Below, in pieces: positions 43,977-54,615 of a DNA stretch of 64,000 bases; the first letter of the stretch is position 1, and each line of letters starts with the position of its first letter. Under the pieces are notes generated by a model. That model searched no databases. It worked only from the letters and a program-made list of their open reading frames with translations, and was not told where the DNA came from. The DNA comes from Streptomyces caelestis (GTDB lineage Bacteria > Actinomycetota > Actinomycetes > Streptomycetales > Streptomycetaceae). The DNA lies in assembly GCF_001279005.1 (NCBI RefSeq), contig NZ_LGCN01000251.1:62001-126000 (forward strand), in the 5' to 3' direction. The translations under genes were made by a program, and so were the position numbers.

Positions 43977-45554
43977 CTACATACGCCGCAGTGTCCGCGT
44001 CGCCCCCGCCGCCACCGTCGTCGCCAGGATCCAGCCCAGCAGGACGAACGCGGCCGACAGCCACTGCCAGCCGCCGCGCAGCTGCCAGAAGCCGACCTGG
44101 CCGAGGTCGATCACCGGCAGCAGCAGGTCCAGGGCGAACAGGGGCGGGTTCCACGCGGGATGCTCACCGCTCTTGAGGGGCGGATGGTCGGAGCGCGCGA
44201 AGGCCAGCGAACCGCACGCCCACAGGACCGCCATCCACACCGCGGCCCGGCCCGGACGGTATCCGTAGGCGACCGTCCAGTCCTGCGCGTACCCCCACAG
44301 CTTGGCCGCCAGCGGCAGGCTCTCGCGGCGCCGGCGCTGCTTGGCGAGCAGCACCTCGCGGGCGTCCTCGTCCTCCCCGCCCTCCCGCAGCACGGCGGCC
44401 AGCCGCTCGTACGGCTCCGGGTTGTACTCGGCGCTCGCCGCGTCCACCCAGCGCAGCCGCAACGCCAGCGGGAACGGCCCGCGCGGCACCAGGTTCTCGT
44501 AGGCGAAGCCGCCCATGTGCAGCCGGCCGGGGCCGGGCCAGCTGTCCGCCCGGTCGATCAGGTTGACCACCCTCGCCCCCGACAGCACGACCTTGCCGCG
44601 CACCGGCCGCTCCCCGAGGAAGCGCAGCTCCGGCGTCTGCACCCGGCGCAGCGACAGCTCCTGCTCGTCGGTGAGGACGAACCGGGCCCCCTCGAAATCG
44701 ACCGCGTCCCCGAACCGCCCGTCGTCCAGCCGCACCCCGCCCCGGCACTCGAAGCGCTGGATCCGCGTCCCGCGCGCCGGCGTCATCCCGCTGCGCGCCT
44801 GGGCGCCCACCCCCGCCGGGGTGAGGTACAGCGAGCGCTCCACGGTCAGCTGCGGCGCGTTCAGCGCGAGCCGGGTGTACGGATTGACCAGCCGGGCCCC
44901 GCGCAGGCTCAGCGACACGCCGATCGTCGCGCTGCGCAGACTCAGCTCGCCGTGCGACTCCAGCAACTCCGCCTGGAGGTCCTGGCCCACGTTCATCCCG
45001 TCGGCCGCTATCGAGCGGCCGCTGCGGTCCCGGTGCACGACCGCCTGGTTGAGCAGCAGATCCGTACCGATCCGGGCGTCGGTGAGCCGTATGCCGCCCG
45101 GGAAGCGGCAGCGCGGCAGGTGCAGGTCGCCCTCGGTGTGCAGCCGGGCCGCCTCCAGACGCGGTATCGAGCAGTCCACCATCCGCACGGTCGTGAAGCG
45201 GGCCTCCGGCAGCAGCACCTCCCGCTCGAAACGGCAGGCCCGCATCTCCAGGTAGGGCGCCACCGTGCCGCCCGCGAGGTCCAGTGCTCCGCTGATCCGC
45301 ACCCCGACCAGCTTCAGCGACGAGACCCGGCCGGCCAGGGCGGGCGGCCCGTCCAGCAGCAGCCAGCACACGACGCGCGCCCGGACCGTCCGCTCGGGGC
45401 CCCACGGATGCCCTCCGTGCGGATCGTCGACGGTCGTGTCCCCGCTGCTCAGGTCGTACACGCTGCCGTTGCGGAAGGCCTGCCACATGCCGGCCTCCGT
45501 GGCGGTCAGATCCTCCGGCGGCTCTCCGCCGCCCGGTCCCACCCCGTGGGTCAC
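43977..45554 (-). CDS. Membrane protein with a repetitive beta-solenoid-like ectodomain
   Basis: Protein of 525 residues from the GTG at 45554, preceded by AGGAGGGG. Residues about 65-370 consist of short repeated strands ([59 protein letters not shown]), as in pentapeptide-repeat or bactofilin-like solenoids. A charged segment ([18 protein letters not shown]) follows, then three hydrophobic helices at about 430-520. Databases often call such proteins membrane-associated oxidoreductases, but I see no redox motif. The function is unknown. It diverges from hisD. Confidence 0.7.
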   Translation of the reverse strand: MTHGVGPGGGEPPEDLTATEAGMWQAFRNGSVYDLSSGDTTVDDPHGGHPWGPERTVRARVVCWLLLDGPPALAGRVSSLKLVGVRISGALDLAGGTVAPYLEMRACRFEREVLLPEARFTTVRMVDCSIPRLEAARLHTEGDLHLPRCRFPGGIRLTDARIGTDLLLNQAVVHRDRSGRSIAADGMNVGQDLQAELLESHGELSLRSATIGVSLSLRGARLVNPYTRLALNAPQLTVERSLYLTPAGVGAQARSGMTPARGTRIQRFECRGGVRLDDGRFGDAVDFEGARFVLTDEQELSLRRVQTPELRFLGERPVRGKVVLSGARVVNLIDRADSWPGPGRLHMGGFAYENLVPRGPFPLALRLRWVDAASAEYNPEPYERLAAVLREGGEDEDAREVLLAKQRRRRESLPLAAKLWGYAQDWTVAYGYRPGRAAVWMAVLWACGSLAFARSDHPPLKSGEHPAWNPPLFALDLLLPVIDLGQVGFWQLRGGWQWLSAAFVLLGWILATTVAAGATRTLRRM

Positions 45555-45733
45555 GGCACTCCCCTCCTCCCCGCCTACTCGCCGGTTCGTCCCTTCGTAC
45601 AACCGTTCATGCCCGGTACGGTGACGCGTCGAACACGGAAAGTGAAGAGGATCTCCGGAATGTGCGCGGACCGTCACCGCGGGGTGACGTATCAGCCATT
45701 GGAACGGGCGGACGGCCCACCGTGCGGGTCTGA

Positions 45734-45739
45734 GAGAAT
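45734..45739 (+). promoter_or_regulatory. -10 box of the his operon, likely leaderless hisD
   Basis: GAGAAT ends 7 nt before the GTG of hisD. It lies at the right side of a 192-bp divergent gap that otherwise shows only paired GGTGAC/GTCACC steps. Confidence 0.5.
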
Positions 45740-45746
45740 TGAGCAC

Positions 45747-47096
45747 GTGATCTCGCGAATCGACCTGCGCGGCGACGCCCTCCCCGAGGGCCCCGCCCTG
45801 CGCGACCTGCTGCCCCGAGCCGACTTCGACGTCGCGGCCGCCCTGGAGAAGGTGCGGCCCATCTGCGAGGACGTGCATCATCGGGGTGACGCGGCGCTGA
45901 TCGACTTCGCCGAGCGCTTCGACGGCGTGAAGCTGGAGCGGGTGCGGGTCCCGGCCGCCGCCATCGAGCGCGCGCTGGAAGAGCTGGACCCGGCCGTGCG
46001 CGCGGCCCTGGAGGAGTCCGTCCGGCGCGCCCGGCTCGTCCACCGCGAGCAGCGCCGCACCACCCACACCACCCAGGTCGTGCCCGGCGGCACGGTCACC
46101 GAGAAGTGGGTTCCGGTCGACCGCGTGGGGCTGTACGCGCCGGGCGGCCGGGCCGTCTACCCCTCCTCCGTGATCATGAACGTCGTACCCGCCCAGGAAG
46201 CCGGCGTCCCCTCCCTCGCGCTCGCCTCCCCGGCCCAGGCCGACTTCGGCGGGCTGCCGCACCCCACCATCCTCGCCGCCTGCGCCCTGCTCGGCGTCGA
46301 CGAGGTCTACGCGGCCGGCGGCGCCACCGCCGTCGCGATGTTCGCGTACGGCACCGAGTCCTGCCCGCCCGCGAACATGGTCACCGGCCCCGGCAACATC
46401 TGGGTCGCCGCCGCCAAGCGCTACTTCACCGGGAAGATCGGCATCGACGCCGAGGCCGGCCCGACCGAGATCGCGATCCTCGCGGACTCCACGGCCGACC
46501 CGGTGCACGTGGCCTCCGACCTGATCAGCCAGGCCGAGCACGACCCGCTGGCCGCCGCCGTCCTGGTCACCGACTCCGCCGAGCTCGCGGACGCGGTGGA
46601 GAAGGAACTGCGGCCGCAGGTCGAGGCCAGCAAGCACGTCGACGACCGGATCGTCCCGGCCCTGTCCGGCCGCCAGTCCGCGATCGTCCTGGTCGACGGT
46701 CTCGACGAGGGCCTGCGGGTCGTCGACGCCTACGGCGCCGAGCACCTGGAGATCCAGACCGCCGACGCCGCGGCGCTCGCCGACCGGGTGCGCAACGCGG
46801 GCGCGATCTTCATCGGCCCCTGGTCCCCGGTCTCGCTCGGCGACTACGCGGCCGGCTCCAACCACGTGCTGCCCACCGGCGGCTGCGCCTGCCACTCCTC
46901 GGGCCTGTCCGTCCAGTCCTTCCTGCGCGGCATCCACATCGTCGACTACACGAAGGACGCGCTGGCCGAGGTCGCGCACCACGTGGTCACGCTGGCGGAG
47001 GCGGAGGACCTGCCCGCGCACGGCGCGGCGATCAAGGCGAGGTTCGTCGGAGACGAACAGATGTCGCGTGGGTGGAAGGTGCCTGAGAACAAGTGA
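45747..47096 (+). CDS. hisD: HisD, histidinol dehydrogenase
   Basis: Zinc enzyme catalysing the last two steps of histidine synthesis (histidinol to histidine, NAD-dependent). It has 449 residues. Family stretches are [45 protein letters not shown] and [18 protein letters not shown]. The GTG start was chosen from the -10 spacing. First gene of the his operon; its stop overlaps the hisC start. The C-terminal tail ([11 protein letters not shown]) is slightly longer than average. Confidence 0.97.
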   Translation: MISRIDLRGDALPEGPALRDLLPRADFDVAAALEKVRPICEDVHHRGDAALIDFAERFDGVKLERVRVPAAAIERALEELDPAVRAALEESVRRARLVHREQRRTTHTTQVVPGGTVTEKWVPVDRVGLYAPGGRAVYPSSVIMNVVPAQEAGVPSLALASPAQADFGGLPHPTILAACALLGVDEVYAAGGATAVAMFAYGTESCPPANMVTGPGNIWVAAAKRYFTGKIGIDAEAGPTEIAILADSTADPVHVASDLISQAEHDPLAAAVLVTDSAELADAVEKELRPQVEASKHVDDRIVPALSGRQSAIVLVDGLDEGLRVVDAYGAEHLEIQTADAAALADRVRNAGAIFIGPWSPVSLGDYAAGSNHVLPTGGCACHSSGLSVQSFLRGIHIVDYTKDALAEVAHHVVTLAEAEDLPAHGAAIKARFVGDEQMSRGWKVPENK

Positions 47097-48202
47097 GCTT
47101 CGGAATCGACGATCTTCCCGTACGGGACGAGCTGCGGGGCAAGTCCCCCTACGGCGCTCCCCAGCTGGACGTCCCCGTACGGCTGAACACCAACGAGAAC
47201 CCCTACCCGCTGCCCGAGCCGCTGGTCGAGCGGATCGCCGAGCGGGTCCGCGAGGCCGCCCGGCAGCTCAACCGCTACCCCGACCGGGACGCGGTCGAAC
47301 TGCGCACCGAGCTGGCCGCATACCTGACGAAGACGGCCGGGCACCCGGTCGCCGTCGAGAACGTGTGGGCCGCCAACGGCTCCAACGAGGTCATCCAGCA
47401 GCTGCTGCAGACCTTCGGCGGACCCGGCCGCACCGCCATCGGCTTCGAACCGTCGTACTCGATGCACGGCCTCATCGCGCGCGGCACCGGCACCGGCTGG
47501 ATCTCCGGGCCCCGCAACGAGGACTTCACCATCGACCTGGCCGCCGCCGAGAAGGCGATCGCCGAGCACCGGCCCGACGTCGTCTTCGTCACGACGCCCA
47601 ACAACCCCACCGGCAACGCGGTCCCGCCGGAGACGGTCCTCGCGCTGTACGAGGCCGCCCAGGCGGCCAAGCCGTCGATGGTGGTCGTCGACGAGGCGTA
47701 CGTCGAGTTCAGCCACGGCGACTCGCTGCTCCCACTGCTCGACGGGCGCCCGAACCTGGTGATCTCCCGCACCATGTCGAAGGCGTTCGGCGCGGCGGGC
47801 CTGCGCCTCGGCTACCTCGCCGCCCACCCGGCGGTCGTCGACGCCGTCCAGCTGGTCCGGCTGCCGTACCACCTCTCGGCGATCACCCAGGCGACCGCGC
47901 TGGCCGCCCTGGAGCACACCGACACGCTGCTCGGCTACGTCGAGCAGCTCAAGGCCGAGCGCGACCGGCTGGTCGCCGAACTGCGCGCCCTCGGCTACGA
48001 GGTGACCGAGTCCGACGCGAACTTCGTCCAGTTCGGACGGTTCGAGGACTCCCACGCCACCTGGCGGAAGATCCTCGACCGGGGCGTCCTGGTCCGGGAC
48101 AACGGCGTGCCCGGATGGCTGCGGGTGACCGCCGGAACCCCCGAAGAGAACGACGCGTTCCTCGACGCGGTACGCGAGTTGAAGAAGGAGCAGAGTTCAT
48201 GA
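47093..48202 (+). CDS. hisC: HisC, histidinol-phosphate aminotransferase
   Basis: PLP enzyme converting imidazole-acetol phosphate to histidinol phosphate. It has 369 residues of aminotransferase fold type [16 protein letters not shown] is the substrate-recognition N-terminus, [12 protein letters not shown] and [10 protein letters not shown] bind PLP, and [17 protein letters not shown] contains the PLP lysine. The GTG start overlaps the hisD stop (GTGA), and its stop overlaps the hisB ATG. Confidence 0.97.
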   Translation: MSFGIDDLPVRDELRGKSPYGAPQLDVPVRLNTNENPYPLPEPLVERIAERVREAARQLNRYPDRDAVELRTELAAYLTKTAGHPVAVENVWAANGSNEVIQQLLQTFGGPGRTAIGFEPSYSMHGLIARGTGTGWISGPRNEDFTIDLAAAEKAIAEHRPDVVFVTTPNNPTGNAVPPETVLALYEAAQAAKPSMVVVDEAYVEFSHGDSLLPLLDGRPNLVISRTMSKAFGAAGLRLGYLAAHPAVVDAVQLVRLPYHLSAITQATALAALEHTDTLLGYVEQLKAERDRLVAELRALGYEVTESDANFVQFGRFEDSHATWRKILDRGVLVRDNGVPGWLRVTAGTPEENDAFLDAVRELKKEQSS

Positions 48203-48792
48203 GCCGCACAGGACGCGTGGAACGCACCACCAAGGAGACGTCCGTCCTCGTCGAGATCGACCTCGACGGCACCGGGAGGACCGAGATCTCCACCGGGGTC
48301 GGCTTCTACGACCACATGCTCGACCAGCTCGGCCGGCACGGTCTGTTCGACCTGACCGTGAAGACCGAGGGCGACCTGCACATCGACTCCCACCACACCA
48401 TCGAGGACACCGCCCTCGCGCTCGGCGCCGCCTTCAGGCAGGCGCTCGGCGACAAGGTGGGCATCTACCGCTTCGGCAACTGCACGGTCCCGCTGGACGA
48501 GTCCCTCGCCCAGGTCACCGTCGACCTGTCCGGCCGCCCCTACCTCGTGCACACCGAGCCCGAGAACATGGCGCCGATGATCGGCGAGTACGACGTGACG
48601 ATGACCCGGCACATCCTGGAGTCCTTCGTCGCCCAGGCCCGGATCGCGCTGCACGTGCACGTGCCCTACGGGCGCAACGCGCACCACATCGTGGAGTGCC
48701 AGTTCAAGGCCCTCGCCCGCGCCCTGCGCTACGCCTCCGAGCGCGACCCCCGCGCGGCCGGCATCCTGCCCTCGACGAAGGGCGCGCTGTAA
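48199..48792 (+). CDS. hisB: HisB, imidazoleglycerol-phosphate dehydratase
   Basis: Mn-dependent dehydratase, 197 residues, without the phosphatase domain found in enterobacterial HisB. Metal-binding repeats are [31 protein letters not shown] and [21 protein letters not shown]. The ATG overlaps the hisC stop. A matching histidinol phosphatase is not in this window. Confidence 0.97.
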   Translation: MSRTGRVERTTKETSVLVEIDLDGTGRTEISTGVGFYDHMLDQLGRHGLFDLTVKTEGDLHIDSHHTIEDTALALGAAFRQALGDKVGIYRFGNCTVPLDESLAQVTVDLSGRPYLVHTEPENMAPMIGEYDVTMTRHILESFVAQARIALHVHVPYGRNAHHIVECQFKALARALRYASERDPRAAGILPSTKGAL

Positions 48793-48795
48793 GCC

Positions 48796-48954
48796 ATGAA
48801 CGGTCTGTCCACCGTCCTGATCGTCGTCGGCCTGTTCTTCGTCGGCGGCATCATCTCCTTCGCCAGGCAGAAGATGCCCACGAGCCTCATCGTGCTGCTC
48901 TCCATCGGCGCCGCGATGTGCCTCGTCACGGGTCTTCTGCGACTGGAGGTGTGA
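48796..48954 (+). CDS. Small membrane protein between hisB and hisH
   Basis: A 52-residue protein below usual ORF cut-offs. It starts [19 protein letters not shown] and has two hydrophobic helices (about 4-22 and 32-47) separated by the basic loop [10 protein letters not shown]. The ATG is 3 bp after the hisB stop, and the TGA is 4 bp before the hisH start, so it is certainly inside the operon transcript. The family appears in other actinobacterial his operons in my memory; no function is known. Confidence 0.8.
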   Translation: MNGLSTVLIVVGLFFVGGIISFARQKMPTSLIVLLSIGAAMCLVTGLLRLEV

Positions 48955-48958
48955 ACCC

Positions 48959-49600
48959 TTGAGCACCACCAAGAAGGTCGTGGTCTTCGACTACGGCTTC
49001 GGCAACGTCCGTTCCGCCGAGCGTGCCCTCGCCCGCGCGGGAGCCGACGTCGAGATCACCCGCGACTTCGACAGGGCCATGGAGGCCGACGGGCTGCTGG
49101 TGCCCGGCGTCGGCGCCTTCGCCTCCTGCATGCGGGGTCTGAAGGAGGCGCGCGGCGACTGGATCGTCGACCGCCGGCTGTCCGGCGGACGCCCGGTGAT
49201 GGGCATCTGCGTCGGCATGCAGATCCTGTTCGCACGGGGCGTCGAGCACGGCGTGGAGAGCGAGGGCCTCGACGAGTGGCCCGGCTCGGTCGAGCCGCTC
49301 CAGGCCGAGATCGTGCCCCACATGGGCTGGAACACCGTGGACGCCCCGGCCGGTTCCGAGCTGTTCGCCGGCCTCGACGCGGACGCCCGCTTCTACTTCG
49401 TGCACTCCTACGCCGTCCACGACTGGACGCTTCAGACGACGAACCCGGCGATGCGCGCCCCGCTGGTCACCTGGTCCACCCACGGCAAGCCCTTCGTGGC
49501 GGCCGTGGAGAACGGCGCCCTGTGGGCCACCCAGTTCCACCCCGAGAAGTCCGGCGACGCCGGCGCCCAGCTCCTCACCAACTGGATCGGAACCCTGTAG
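48959..49600 (+). CDS. hisH: HisH, glutaminase subunit of IGP synthase, TTG start
   Basis: Class I glutamine amidotransferase that supplies ammonia to HisF, 213 residues. The nucleophile Cys is in [13 protein letters not shown] and the His-Glu of the triad in [10 protein letters not shown]. The only upstream start that keeps the first strand ([20 protein letters not shown]) is the TTG at 48959, with GGAGGTGTGAACCC before it. Later GTGs would cut the first beta strand. A rare start codon may set HisH at a lower level than its neighbours. Confidence 0.94.
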   Translation: MSTTKKVVVFDYGFGNVRSAERALARAGADVEITRDFDRAMEADGLLVPGVGAFASCMRGLKEARGDWIVDRRLSGGRPVMGICVGMQILFARGVEHGVESEGLDEWPGSVEPLQAEIVPHMGWNTVDAPAGSELFAGLDADARFYFVHSYAVHDWTLQTTNPAMRAPLVTWSTHGKPFVAAVENGALWATQFHPEKSGDAGAQLLTNWIGTL

Positions 49601-49604
49601 AGAC

Positions 49605-50330
49605 ATGGCCAAGCTCGAACTCCTCCCCGCCGTCGACGTCCGCGACGGCCAGGCGGTCCGCCTGGTGCACGGCGAGTCCGGGACGGAAACGTCGTACGGC
49701 TCCCCCCTGGAGGCCGCCCTCGCCTGGCAGCGTTCGGGCGCCGAGTGGCTGCACCTGGTCGACCTGGACGCCGCGTTCGGCACCGGCGACAACCGCGCGC
49801 TGATCGCCGAGGTCGCCGGGGCGATGGACATCAAGGTGGAGCTGTCCGGGGGCATCCGCGACGACGACACCCTCGCCGCCGCCCTCGCCACCGGCTGCAC
49901 CCGCGTCAACCTCGGCACCGCCGCCCTGGAGACCTCCGAGTGGGTCGCCCGGGTCATCGCCGAGCACGGCGACAAGATCGCCGTGGGCCTCGACGTGCGC
50001 GGCACCACGCTGCGCGGCCGCGGCTGGACCCGTGACGGCGGTGACCTCTACGAGACGCTGGAGCGCCTCGACAAGGAGGGCTGCGCCCGCTACGTCGTCA
50101 CCGACATCGCCAAGGACGGCACCCTCCAGGGCCCCAACCTGGAGCTGCTGAAGAACGTCTGCGCCGCCACCGACCGTCCGGTGGTCGCCTCGGGCGGCGT
50201 CTCCTCCCTCGACGACCTGCGCGCCATCGCCGAGCTCGTCCCGCTCGGTGTCGAGGGCTCCATCGTCGGGAAGGCCCTGTACGCCAAGGCGTTCACCCTG
50301 GAAGAGGCTCTGGAGGCCGTGTCCTCATGA
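49605..50330 (+). CDS. priA: PriA, bifunctional HisA/TrpF isomerase
   Basis: TIM-barrel sugar isomerase of 241 residues. It starts [22 protein letters not shown], with the catalytic Asp at about residue 11 and a second Asp in [16 protein letters not shown]. In Streptomyces and Mycobacterium this protein acts on both ProFAR (His pathway) and phosphoribosyl-anthranilate (Trp pathway). No trpF lies in the trp cluster here, in agreement with a dual role. ATG start 4 bp after hisH; the stop overlaps ridA. Confidence 0.93.
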   Translation: MAKLELLPAVDVRDGQAVRLVHGESGTETSYGSPLEAALAWQRSGAEWLHLVDLDAAFGTGDNRALIAEVAGAMDIKVELSGGIRDDDTLAAALATGCTRVNLGTAALETSEWVARVIAEHGDKIAVGLDVRGTTLRGRGWTRDGGDLYETLERLDKEGCARYVVTDIAKDGTLQGPNLELLKNVCAATDRPVVASGGVSSLDDLRAIAELVPLGVEGSIVGKALYAKAFTLEEALEAVSS

Positions 50331-50731
50331 CGATCGATGCCGTACGGCGCGTGCAGAGCGGAAACCCCTGGGAGGAGACCTTCGGCTTCGCACGTGCCGT
50401 GGCGGCGGGCGACCGCGTCCTGGTGGCGGGCACGACCGCGTTCCGGGGCGAGGTGCTGTACGGCGAGGGCGACCCGTACGAGCAGGCCAAGGTGGCCTTC
50501 GCCGGCGCGCTGGAGGCGATCGCCGAGTTCGGGCTCGGCATCGAGTCCGTGATCCGCACGCGCGTCCACCTCGCCCACGCGCGGGACGTCGACGCGGCCG
50601 GACGCGCCCACAAGGAGCTGTTCGACTCGGTGCGCCCGGTCACCACCCTGCTGGTGGTCGAGGGCTTCGTCGACTCGCGCGTACTGGTCTCAGTGGAACT
50701 CGAAGCATTCAGAGGAGCCGTGACTTCATGA
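50327..50731 (+). CDS. RidA-family enamine/imine deaminase
   Basis: Rid-family protein of 134 residues, probably hydrolysing reactive enamine/imine intermediates. Family stretches are [47 protein letters not shown] and [26 protein letters not shown]; the conserved substrate-binding Arg is in IRTRVH. It is overlapped at both ends (ATGA with priA, ATGA with hisF), so it is translated as part of the his operon. The reason for its presence there is not known. Confidence 0.9.
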   Translation: MTIDAVRRVQSGNPWEETFGFARAVAAGDRVLVAGTTAFRGEVLYGEGDPYEQAKVAFAGALEAIAEFGLGIESVIRTRVHLAHARDVDAAGRAHKELFDSVRPVTTLLVVEGFVDSRVLVSVELEAFRGAVTS

Positions 50732-51483
50732 CCCTGGCGGTCCGAGTCATCCCCTGCCTGGACGTGGACAACGGCCGGGTCGTCAAGGGCGTCAACTTCC
50801 AGAACCTGCGCGACGCGGGCGACCCCGTCGAGATGGCCAAGGTGTACGACGCCGAGGGCGCCGACGAGCTGACGTTCCTGGACATCACCGCCTCGTCCGG
50901 CAACCGCGAGACGACGTACGACGTGGTGCGCCGCACCGCCGAGCAGGTGTTCATCCCGTTGACGGTGGGCGGCGGCGTCCGCACCACCGAGGACGTGGAC
51001 AAGCTGCTCCGCGCGGGCGCCGACAAGGTGGGCGTCAACACGGCGGCCATCGCCCGGCCCGAGCTCATCCGCGAGATCGCGGAACGCTTCGGCCGGCAGG
51101 TCCTGGTGCTGTCGGTGGACGCCCGCCGTACCGCGTCCGGATCCTTCGAGGTCACCACGCACGGCGGCCGGCGCGGCACCGGCATCGACGCCGTGGAGTG
51201 GGCGCACCGCGCCGCCGAGCTGGGCGCGGGCGAGATCCTGCTCAACTCCATGGACGCCGACGGCACCAAGGACGGCTACGACCTGGAGATGATCGCCGCC
51301 GTCCGGGGGCACGTCACCGTCCCGGTGATCGCCTCCGGCGGCGCCGGGAAGCCGGCCGACTTCCCGCCCGCCGTCGCCGCCGGCGCGGACGCCGTCCTGG
51401 CCGCCTCCGTCTTCCACTTCGGCGACCTGCGCATCGGCCAGGTCAAGGAGACGCTGCGGGAAGCCGGCCACCCGGTGCGGTGA
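50728..51483 (+). CDS. hisF: HisF, cyclase subunit of IGP synthase
   Basis: TIM-barrel subunit that forms imidazoleglycerol phosphate and AICAR with ammonia from HisH. It has 251 residues and begins [20 protein letters not shown], with the catalytic Asp near residue 11 and the second catalytic Asp in [30 protein letters not shown] is typical. The ATG overlaps the ridA stop. Last gene of this his run; no hairpin was seen in the 3-bp gap before the convergent VOC gene. Confidence 0.97.
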   Translation: MTLAVRVIPCLDVDNGRVVKGVNFQNLRDAGDPVEMAKVYDAEGADELTFLDITASSGNRETTYDVVRRTAEQVFIPLTVGGGVRTTEDVDKLLRAGADKVGVNTAAIARPELIREIAERFGRQVLVLSVDARRTASGSFEVTTHGGRRGTGIDAVEWAHRAAELGAGEILLNSMDADGTKDGYDLEMIAAVRGHVTVPVIASGGAGKPADFPPAVAAGADAVLAASVFHFGDLRIGQVKETLREAGHPVR

Positions 51484-51486
51484 GGT

Positions 51487-51885
51487 TCAGCCGGTGGGCT
51501 GGACCAGCTGGATCAGATTGCCGACCGTGTCGTCCAGCAGGGCGGTGAGCACCGGGCCCTGTTCCCGCGGGTCCTGGACGAAGTGGACGCCCTCACCGCG
51601 GAGCCGTTCGAACTCCGCGCGGAGGTCGTCCACGGAGAACACGATGGCGGGCAGACCCGCCTCGCGCACCGCCCTGCGGTACGGCTCGGCGAGGGGGCCC
51701 CGCCCCGGCTCCAGCAGCAGCTCCAGGTCCCGCTGGGCGCCCTCCTTCGCGCCCACGGTGACGAACGGGGCGCCCCCGCCCGGATCCACGTGGGTACGGG
51801 TCTCGAAGCCGAGGACGTCGGTGTAGAAGGCGTGCGCCTTCGCCACGTCGTCGACGTACACACTGGTCATGGCCACTTTGATCAC
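51487..51885 (-). CDS. VOC-superfamily (glyoxalase-like) protein
   Basis: Small vicinal-oxygen-chelate protein of 132 residues, single module with two beta-alpha-beta repeats. It begins [20 protein letters not shown] and ends [11 protein letters not shown]. Possible metal ligands lie in the first strand and the C-terminal Gln strand, but the first His is absent, so glyoxalase activity is doubtful. The GTG at 51885 was chosen as it starts exactly at the first strand. It ends 3 bp from hisF on the opposite strand. Confidence 0.85.
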   Translation of the reverse strand: MIKVAMTSVYVDDVAKAHAFYTDVLGFETRTHVDPGGGAPFVTVGAKEGAQRDLELLLEPGRGPLAEPYRRAVREAGLPAIVFSVDDLRAEFERLRGEGVHFVQDPREQGPVLTALLDDTVGNLIQLVQPTG

Positions 51886-51908
51886 GAACTGCGCCTTTCG
51901 GGTGCGGA

Positions 51909-52544
51909 TCAGATGCCGAGCTGTCCGGTCTCGCGCAGCTTCGCGATCGCGTTCTCGTCGCCGTCCAGCCCGACCGTGGCGGCGCTCTGCCGGCCGTAGG
52001 CGAACAGCACCAGCTCGGACGGTTCCCCGGTCACCGTGACCACCGGGGCGCCGCGGTGCGCCACCACCGTCTGGCCGTCCGGACGGCGCAGCACCAGACC
52101 CGTCGGCACCCCGCGGCCCATCAGCCGCGCCGAGCGCTCCAGCCGCGACCACAGGACGTCCTGGAACACCGGATCGAGCTCACGCGGCGTCCAGTCGGGC
52201 TGGGCACGGCGCACGTCCTCCGCGTGGACGTAGAACTCGACGATGTTCGACAGCTCGTCGACCTGCTTGAGCGAGAAGGGCGAGAAGCGCGGCGGGCCGC
52301 TCCGGATGAGCTGGATCAGCTCCTCGTACGGCTTGGCGGCGAACTCCGCCATCACCCGCTCCAGACGCCCCGCGAGCTGCTTGACCAGCATGCCGCCGGC
52401 CGCGTCGGGACGGCGCTCGCGCACCACCACGTGGGCGGCGAGGTCCCGGGTCGTCCAGCCCTCGCACAGGGTGGGGGCCTGGGGGCCGGCGGTCTCCAGC
52501 AGATCGGCCAGGAGAAGTCGTTCACGCTTGGCATGGGTCGACAT
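51909..52544 (-). CDS. TIGR03085-family protein, DinB/MDMPI-like fold
   Basis: Actinobacterial protein of 211 residues. It begins [20 protein letters not shown] and has [20 protein letters not shown], the His-containing motif of the mycothiol-dependent-maleylpyruvate-isomerase/DinB four-helix fold, then [16 protein letters not shown] with a second His. The C-terminal half is a small sterol-carrier-like beta domain ([16 protein letters not shown]). It probably binds a metal and may be thiol-related; its substrate is unknown. TAGGCT 7 nt upstream supports this start. Confidence 0.87.
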   Translation of the reverse strand: MSTHAKRERLLLADLLETAGPQAPTLCEGWTTRDLAAHVVVRERRPDAAGGMLVKQLAGRLERVMAEFAAKPYEELIQLIRSGPPRFSPFSLKQVDELSNIVEFYVHAEDVRRAQPDWTPRELDPVFQDVLWSRLERSARLMGRGVPTGLVLRRPDGQTVVAHRGAPVVTVTGEPSELVLFAYGRQSAATVGLDGDENAIAKLRETGQLGI

Positions 52545-52551
52545 GCGAGCC

Positions 52552-52557
52552 AGCCTA
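52552..52557 (-). promoter_or_regulatory. -10 box, likely leaderless TIGR03085 gene
   Basis: TAGGCT on the - strand ends 7 nt before the ATG. Confidence 0.6.
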
Positions 52558-52615
52558 CGGCCGGACGCGAAGTCCGCCCAGTGGACACCGTCCGGATCCG
52601 GTGGCCGGGGCGCGG

Positions 52616-52621
52616 CACAAT
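52616..52621 (+). promoter_or_regulatory. -10 box, likely leaderless hisI
   Basis: CACAAT ends 7 nt before the ATG of hisI. Confidence 0.55.
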
Positions 52622-52628
52622 GGTCGGC

Positions 52629-53060
52629 ATGACCAGCACGCCCGCCCGCCGCCCGGCCACCGCCCCTCAGGGAGGCGCTTCGCGCCACAGCGCTCCGATC
52701 AGCCGCCTCGACCCGGAGATCGCCGCGCGGCTCAAGCGCAGCCCCGACGGCCTCCTGCCCGCCATCGCCCAGCAGTACGACACCGGAGAGGTGCTGATGC
52801 TGGGCTGGATGGACGACGAGGCGCTGCATCGCACGCTGACCACCGGCCGCTGCACCTACTGGTCGCGCAGCCGCCGGGAGTACTGGGTCAAGGGCGACAC
52901 CTCCGGCCACGTCCAGTGGGTCAGGTCGGTCGCCCTCGACTGCGACGCCGACACCGTGCTGGTCAAGGTCGACCAGGTGGGCGCCGCCTGCCACACCGGC
53001 GCCCGCACCTGCTTCGACGCCGACGTCCTGGTGGCGGACGCCTCCGCCGCGGATCAGTAG
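52629..53060 (+). CDS. hisI: HisI, phosphoribosyl-AMP cyclohydrolase
   Basis: Opens the purine ring of PR-AMP in histidine synthesis. It has 143 residues: cyclohydrolase only, no fused HisE. Zinc ligands are in [21 protein letters not shown] followed by TCF. The core motif [17 protein letters not shown] is intact. The first 25 residues are an Ala/Arg/Pro-rich extension, and the in-frame start could be later, but the -10 spacing supports this ATG. It is apart from the main his operon and next to trpE. Confidence 0.95.
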   Translation: MTSTPARRPATAPQGGASRHSAPISRLDPEIAARLKRSPDGLLPAIAQQYDTGEVLMLGWMDDEALHRTLTTGRCTYWSRSRREYWVKGDTSGHVQWVRSVALDCDADTVLVKVDQVGAACHTGARTCFDADVLVADASAADQ

Positions 53061-53063
53061 GGT
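53058..53063 (+). promoter_or_regulatory. -10 box, likely leaderless trpE
   Basis: TAGGGT overlaps the hisI stop codon and ends 8 nt before the trpE ATG. With no leader RNA, classical ribosome-mediated attenuation of trpE is unlikely. Confidence 0.55.
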
Positions 53064-53071
53064 CTGCCGCC

Positions 53072-54565
53072 ATGGACCTCGAGACGTTCCGCAAGCTCGC
53101 CACCGACCGCAGGGTCATCCCGGTCACCCGCAAGCTCCTCGCCGACGGCGACACCCCGGTCGCGCTCTACCGCAAGCTCGCCGCCGAGCGCCCCGGCACC
53201 TTCCTGCTGGAGTCCGCCGAGAACGGCCGCTCCTGGTCCCGCTACTCCTTCGTCGGCGTCCGCAGCGCCGCCACGCTCACCGAGCGCGCCGGACGGGCGC
53301 ACTGGGAGGGGACCCCGCCCGTCGGCGTGCCCGTGGACGGCGACCCGCTCGCCGCGCTGCGCGCGACCCTGCAGGCCCTGCACACCCCGCGCGACCTCGC
53401 CCACGACCTGGGCCTGCCGCCCTTCACCGGCGGCATGGTCGGCTACCTCGGCTACGACATCGTGCGCCGCCTGGAGAAGGTCGGCCCCGGCGAGCGGGAC
53501 GATCTGAGGCTGCCCGAGCTGACCATGCTGCTCACCAGCGACCTCGCCGTCATGGACCACTGGGAGGGCTCGGTCCGGCTGATCGCCAACGCGATCAACC
53601 ACAACGACCTGGAGACCGGCGTCGACGAGGCGTACGCCGACGCCGTGGCCCGGCTCGACGCCATGGAGGCCGACCTCGCCCGCGCGGTGGCCCAGCCGCC
53701 CGCCGTGCTGCCGCCCTCCGAGCTGCCCGAGTACACCGCGCTGTGGGGCGGCCCCGACTTCCAGCGGGCCGTGGAGGACGTCAAGGAACGCATCCGCGCG
53801 GGGGAGGCCTTCCAGGTCGTCCCCTCCCAGCGGTTCGAGACGCCGTGCACGGCGAGCGCCCTCGACGTCTACCGGGTGCTGCGGACCACCAATCCGTCCC
53901 CGTACATGTACCTGTTCCGCTTCGACGGCTTCGACGTCGTCGGCTCGTCCCCCGAGGCGCTGGTGAAGGTCGAGGACGGGCGGGCCATGGTCCACCCCAT
54001 CGCCGGCACCCGGCACCGCGGCGCCACCCCGCAGGAGGACCAGGCCCTCGGCGACGAACTGCTCGCCGACCCCAAGGAGCGCGCGGAGCACCTGATGCTC
54101 GTCGACCTGGGGCGCAACGACCTCGGGCGGGTCTGCGAACCCGGCTCCGTCGAGGTCGTCGACTTCATGTCCGTCGAGCGGTACTCGCACGTCATGCACA
54201 TCGTCTCGACGGTCACCGGGCGGGTCAGCGCCGGCCGCACCGCGTTCGACGTGCTCACCGCCTGCTTCCCGGCCGGCACGCTCTCCGGCGCGCCCAAGCC
54301 CCGCGCGCTGCGGATCATCGACGAACTCGAACCGTCCCGGCGCGGGCTGTACGGCGGCTGCGTCGGCTACCTCGACTTCGCGGGCGACTCCGACACCGCG
54401 ATCGCGATCCGTACCGCGCTGCTGCGGGACGGCACCGCGTACGTGCAGGCCGGAGCGGGGATCGTGGCCGACTCCGACCCGGTCGCGGAGGACACCGAGT
54501 GCCGTAACAAGGCGGCGGCGGTGCTGCGCGCGGTGCACAGCGCGAACCGGCTGGGAACGGCCTGA
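53072..54565 (+). CDS. trpE: TrpE, anthranilate synthase component I
   Basis: Makes anthranilate from chorismate, using ammonia from TrpG. It has 497 residues. The N-terminal domain carries the feedback site ([18 protein letters not shown] contains the LLES-type Trp-binding segment). The catalytic domain has [16 protein letters not shown]-like [44 protein letters not shown] and [10 protein letters not shown]. No trpG or trpD lies in this window, so the partner is encoded elsewhere. Confidence 0.97.
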   Translation: MDLETFRKLATDRRVIPVTRKLLADGDTPVALYRKLAAERPGTFLLESAENGRSWSRYSFVGVRSAATLTERAGRAHWEGTPPVGVPVDGDPLAALRATLQALHTPRDLAHDLGLPPFTGGMVGYLGYDIVRRLEKVGPGERDDLRLPELTMLLTSDLAVMDHWEGSVRLIANAINHNDLETGVDEAYADAVARLDAMEADLARAVAQPPAVLPPSELPEYTALWGGPDFQRAVEDVKERIRAGEAFQVVPSQRFETPCTASALDVYRVLRTTNPSPYMYLFRFDGFDVVGSSPEALVKVEDGRAMVHPIAGTRHRGATPQEDQALGDELLADPKERAEHLMLVDLGRNDLGRVCEPGSVEVVDFMSVERYSHVMHIVSTVTGRVSAGRTAFDVLTACFPAGTLSGAPKPRALRIIDELEPSRRGLYGGCVGYLDFAGDSDTAIAIRTALLRDGTAYVQAGAGIVADSDPVAEDTECRNKAAAVLRAVHSANRLGTA

Positions 54566-54568
54566 GAC

Positions 54569-54598
54569 GAACCCCGGGTGTCGGTTCGCCCGGGGTTC
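54569..54598 (+). terminator. Terminator after trpE
   Basis: GAACCCCGGG pairs perfectly with CCCGGGGTTC (10 bp) around a 10-nt loop, starting 4 bp after the trpE stop. Confidence 0.85.
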
Positions 54599-54602
54599 AG
54601 GC

Positions 54603-54608
54603 GATAGT
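54603..54608 (+). promoter_or_regulatory. -10 box, likely leaderless TIGR02234 gene
   Basis: GATAGT ends 7 nt before the GTG at 54616, directly after the trpE terminator. Confidence 0.5.
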
Positions 54609-54615
54609 GGATGCC

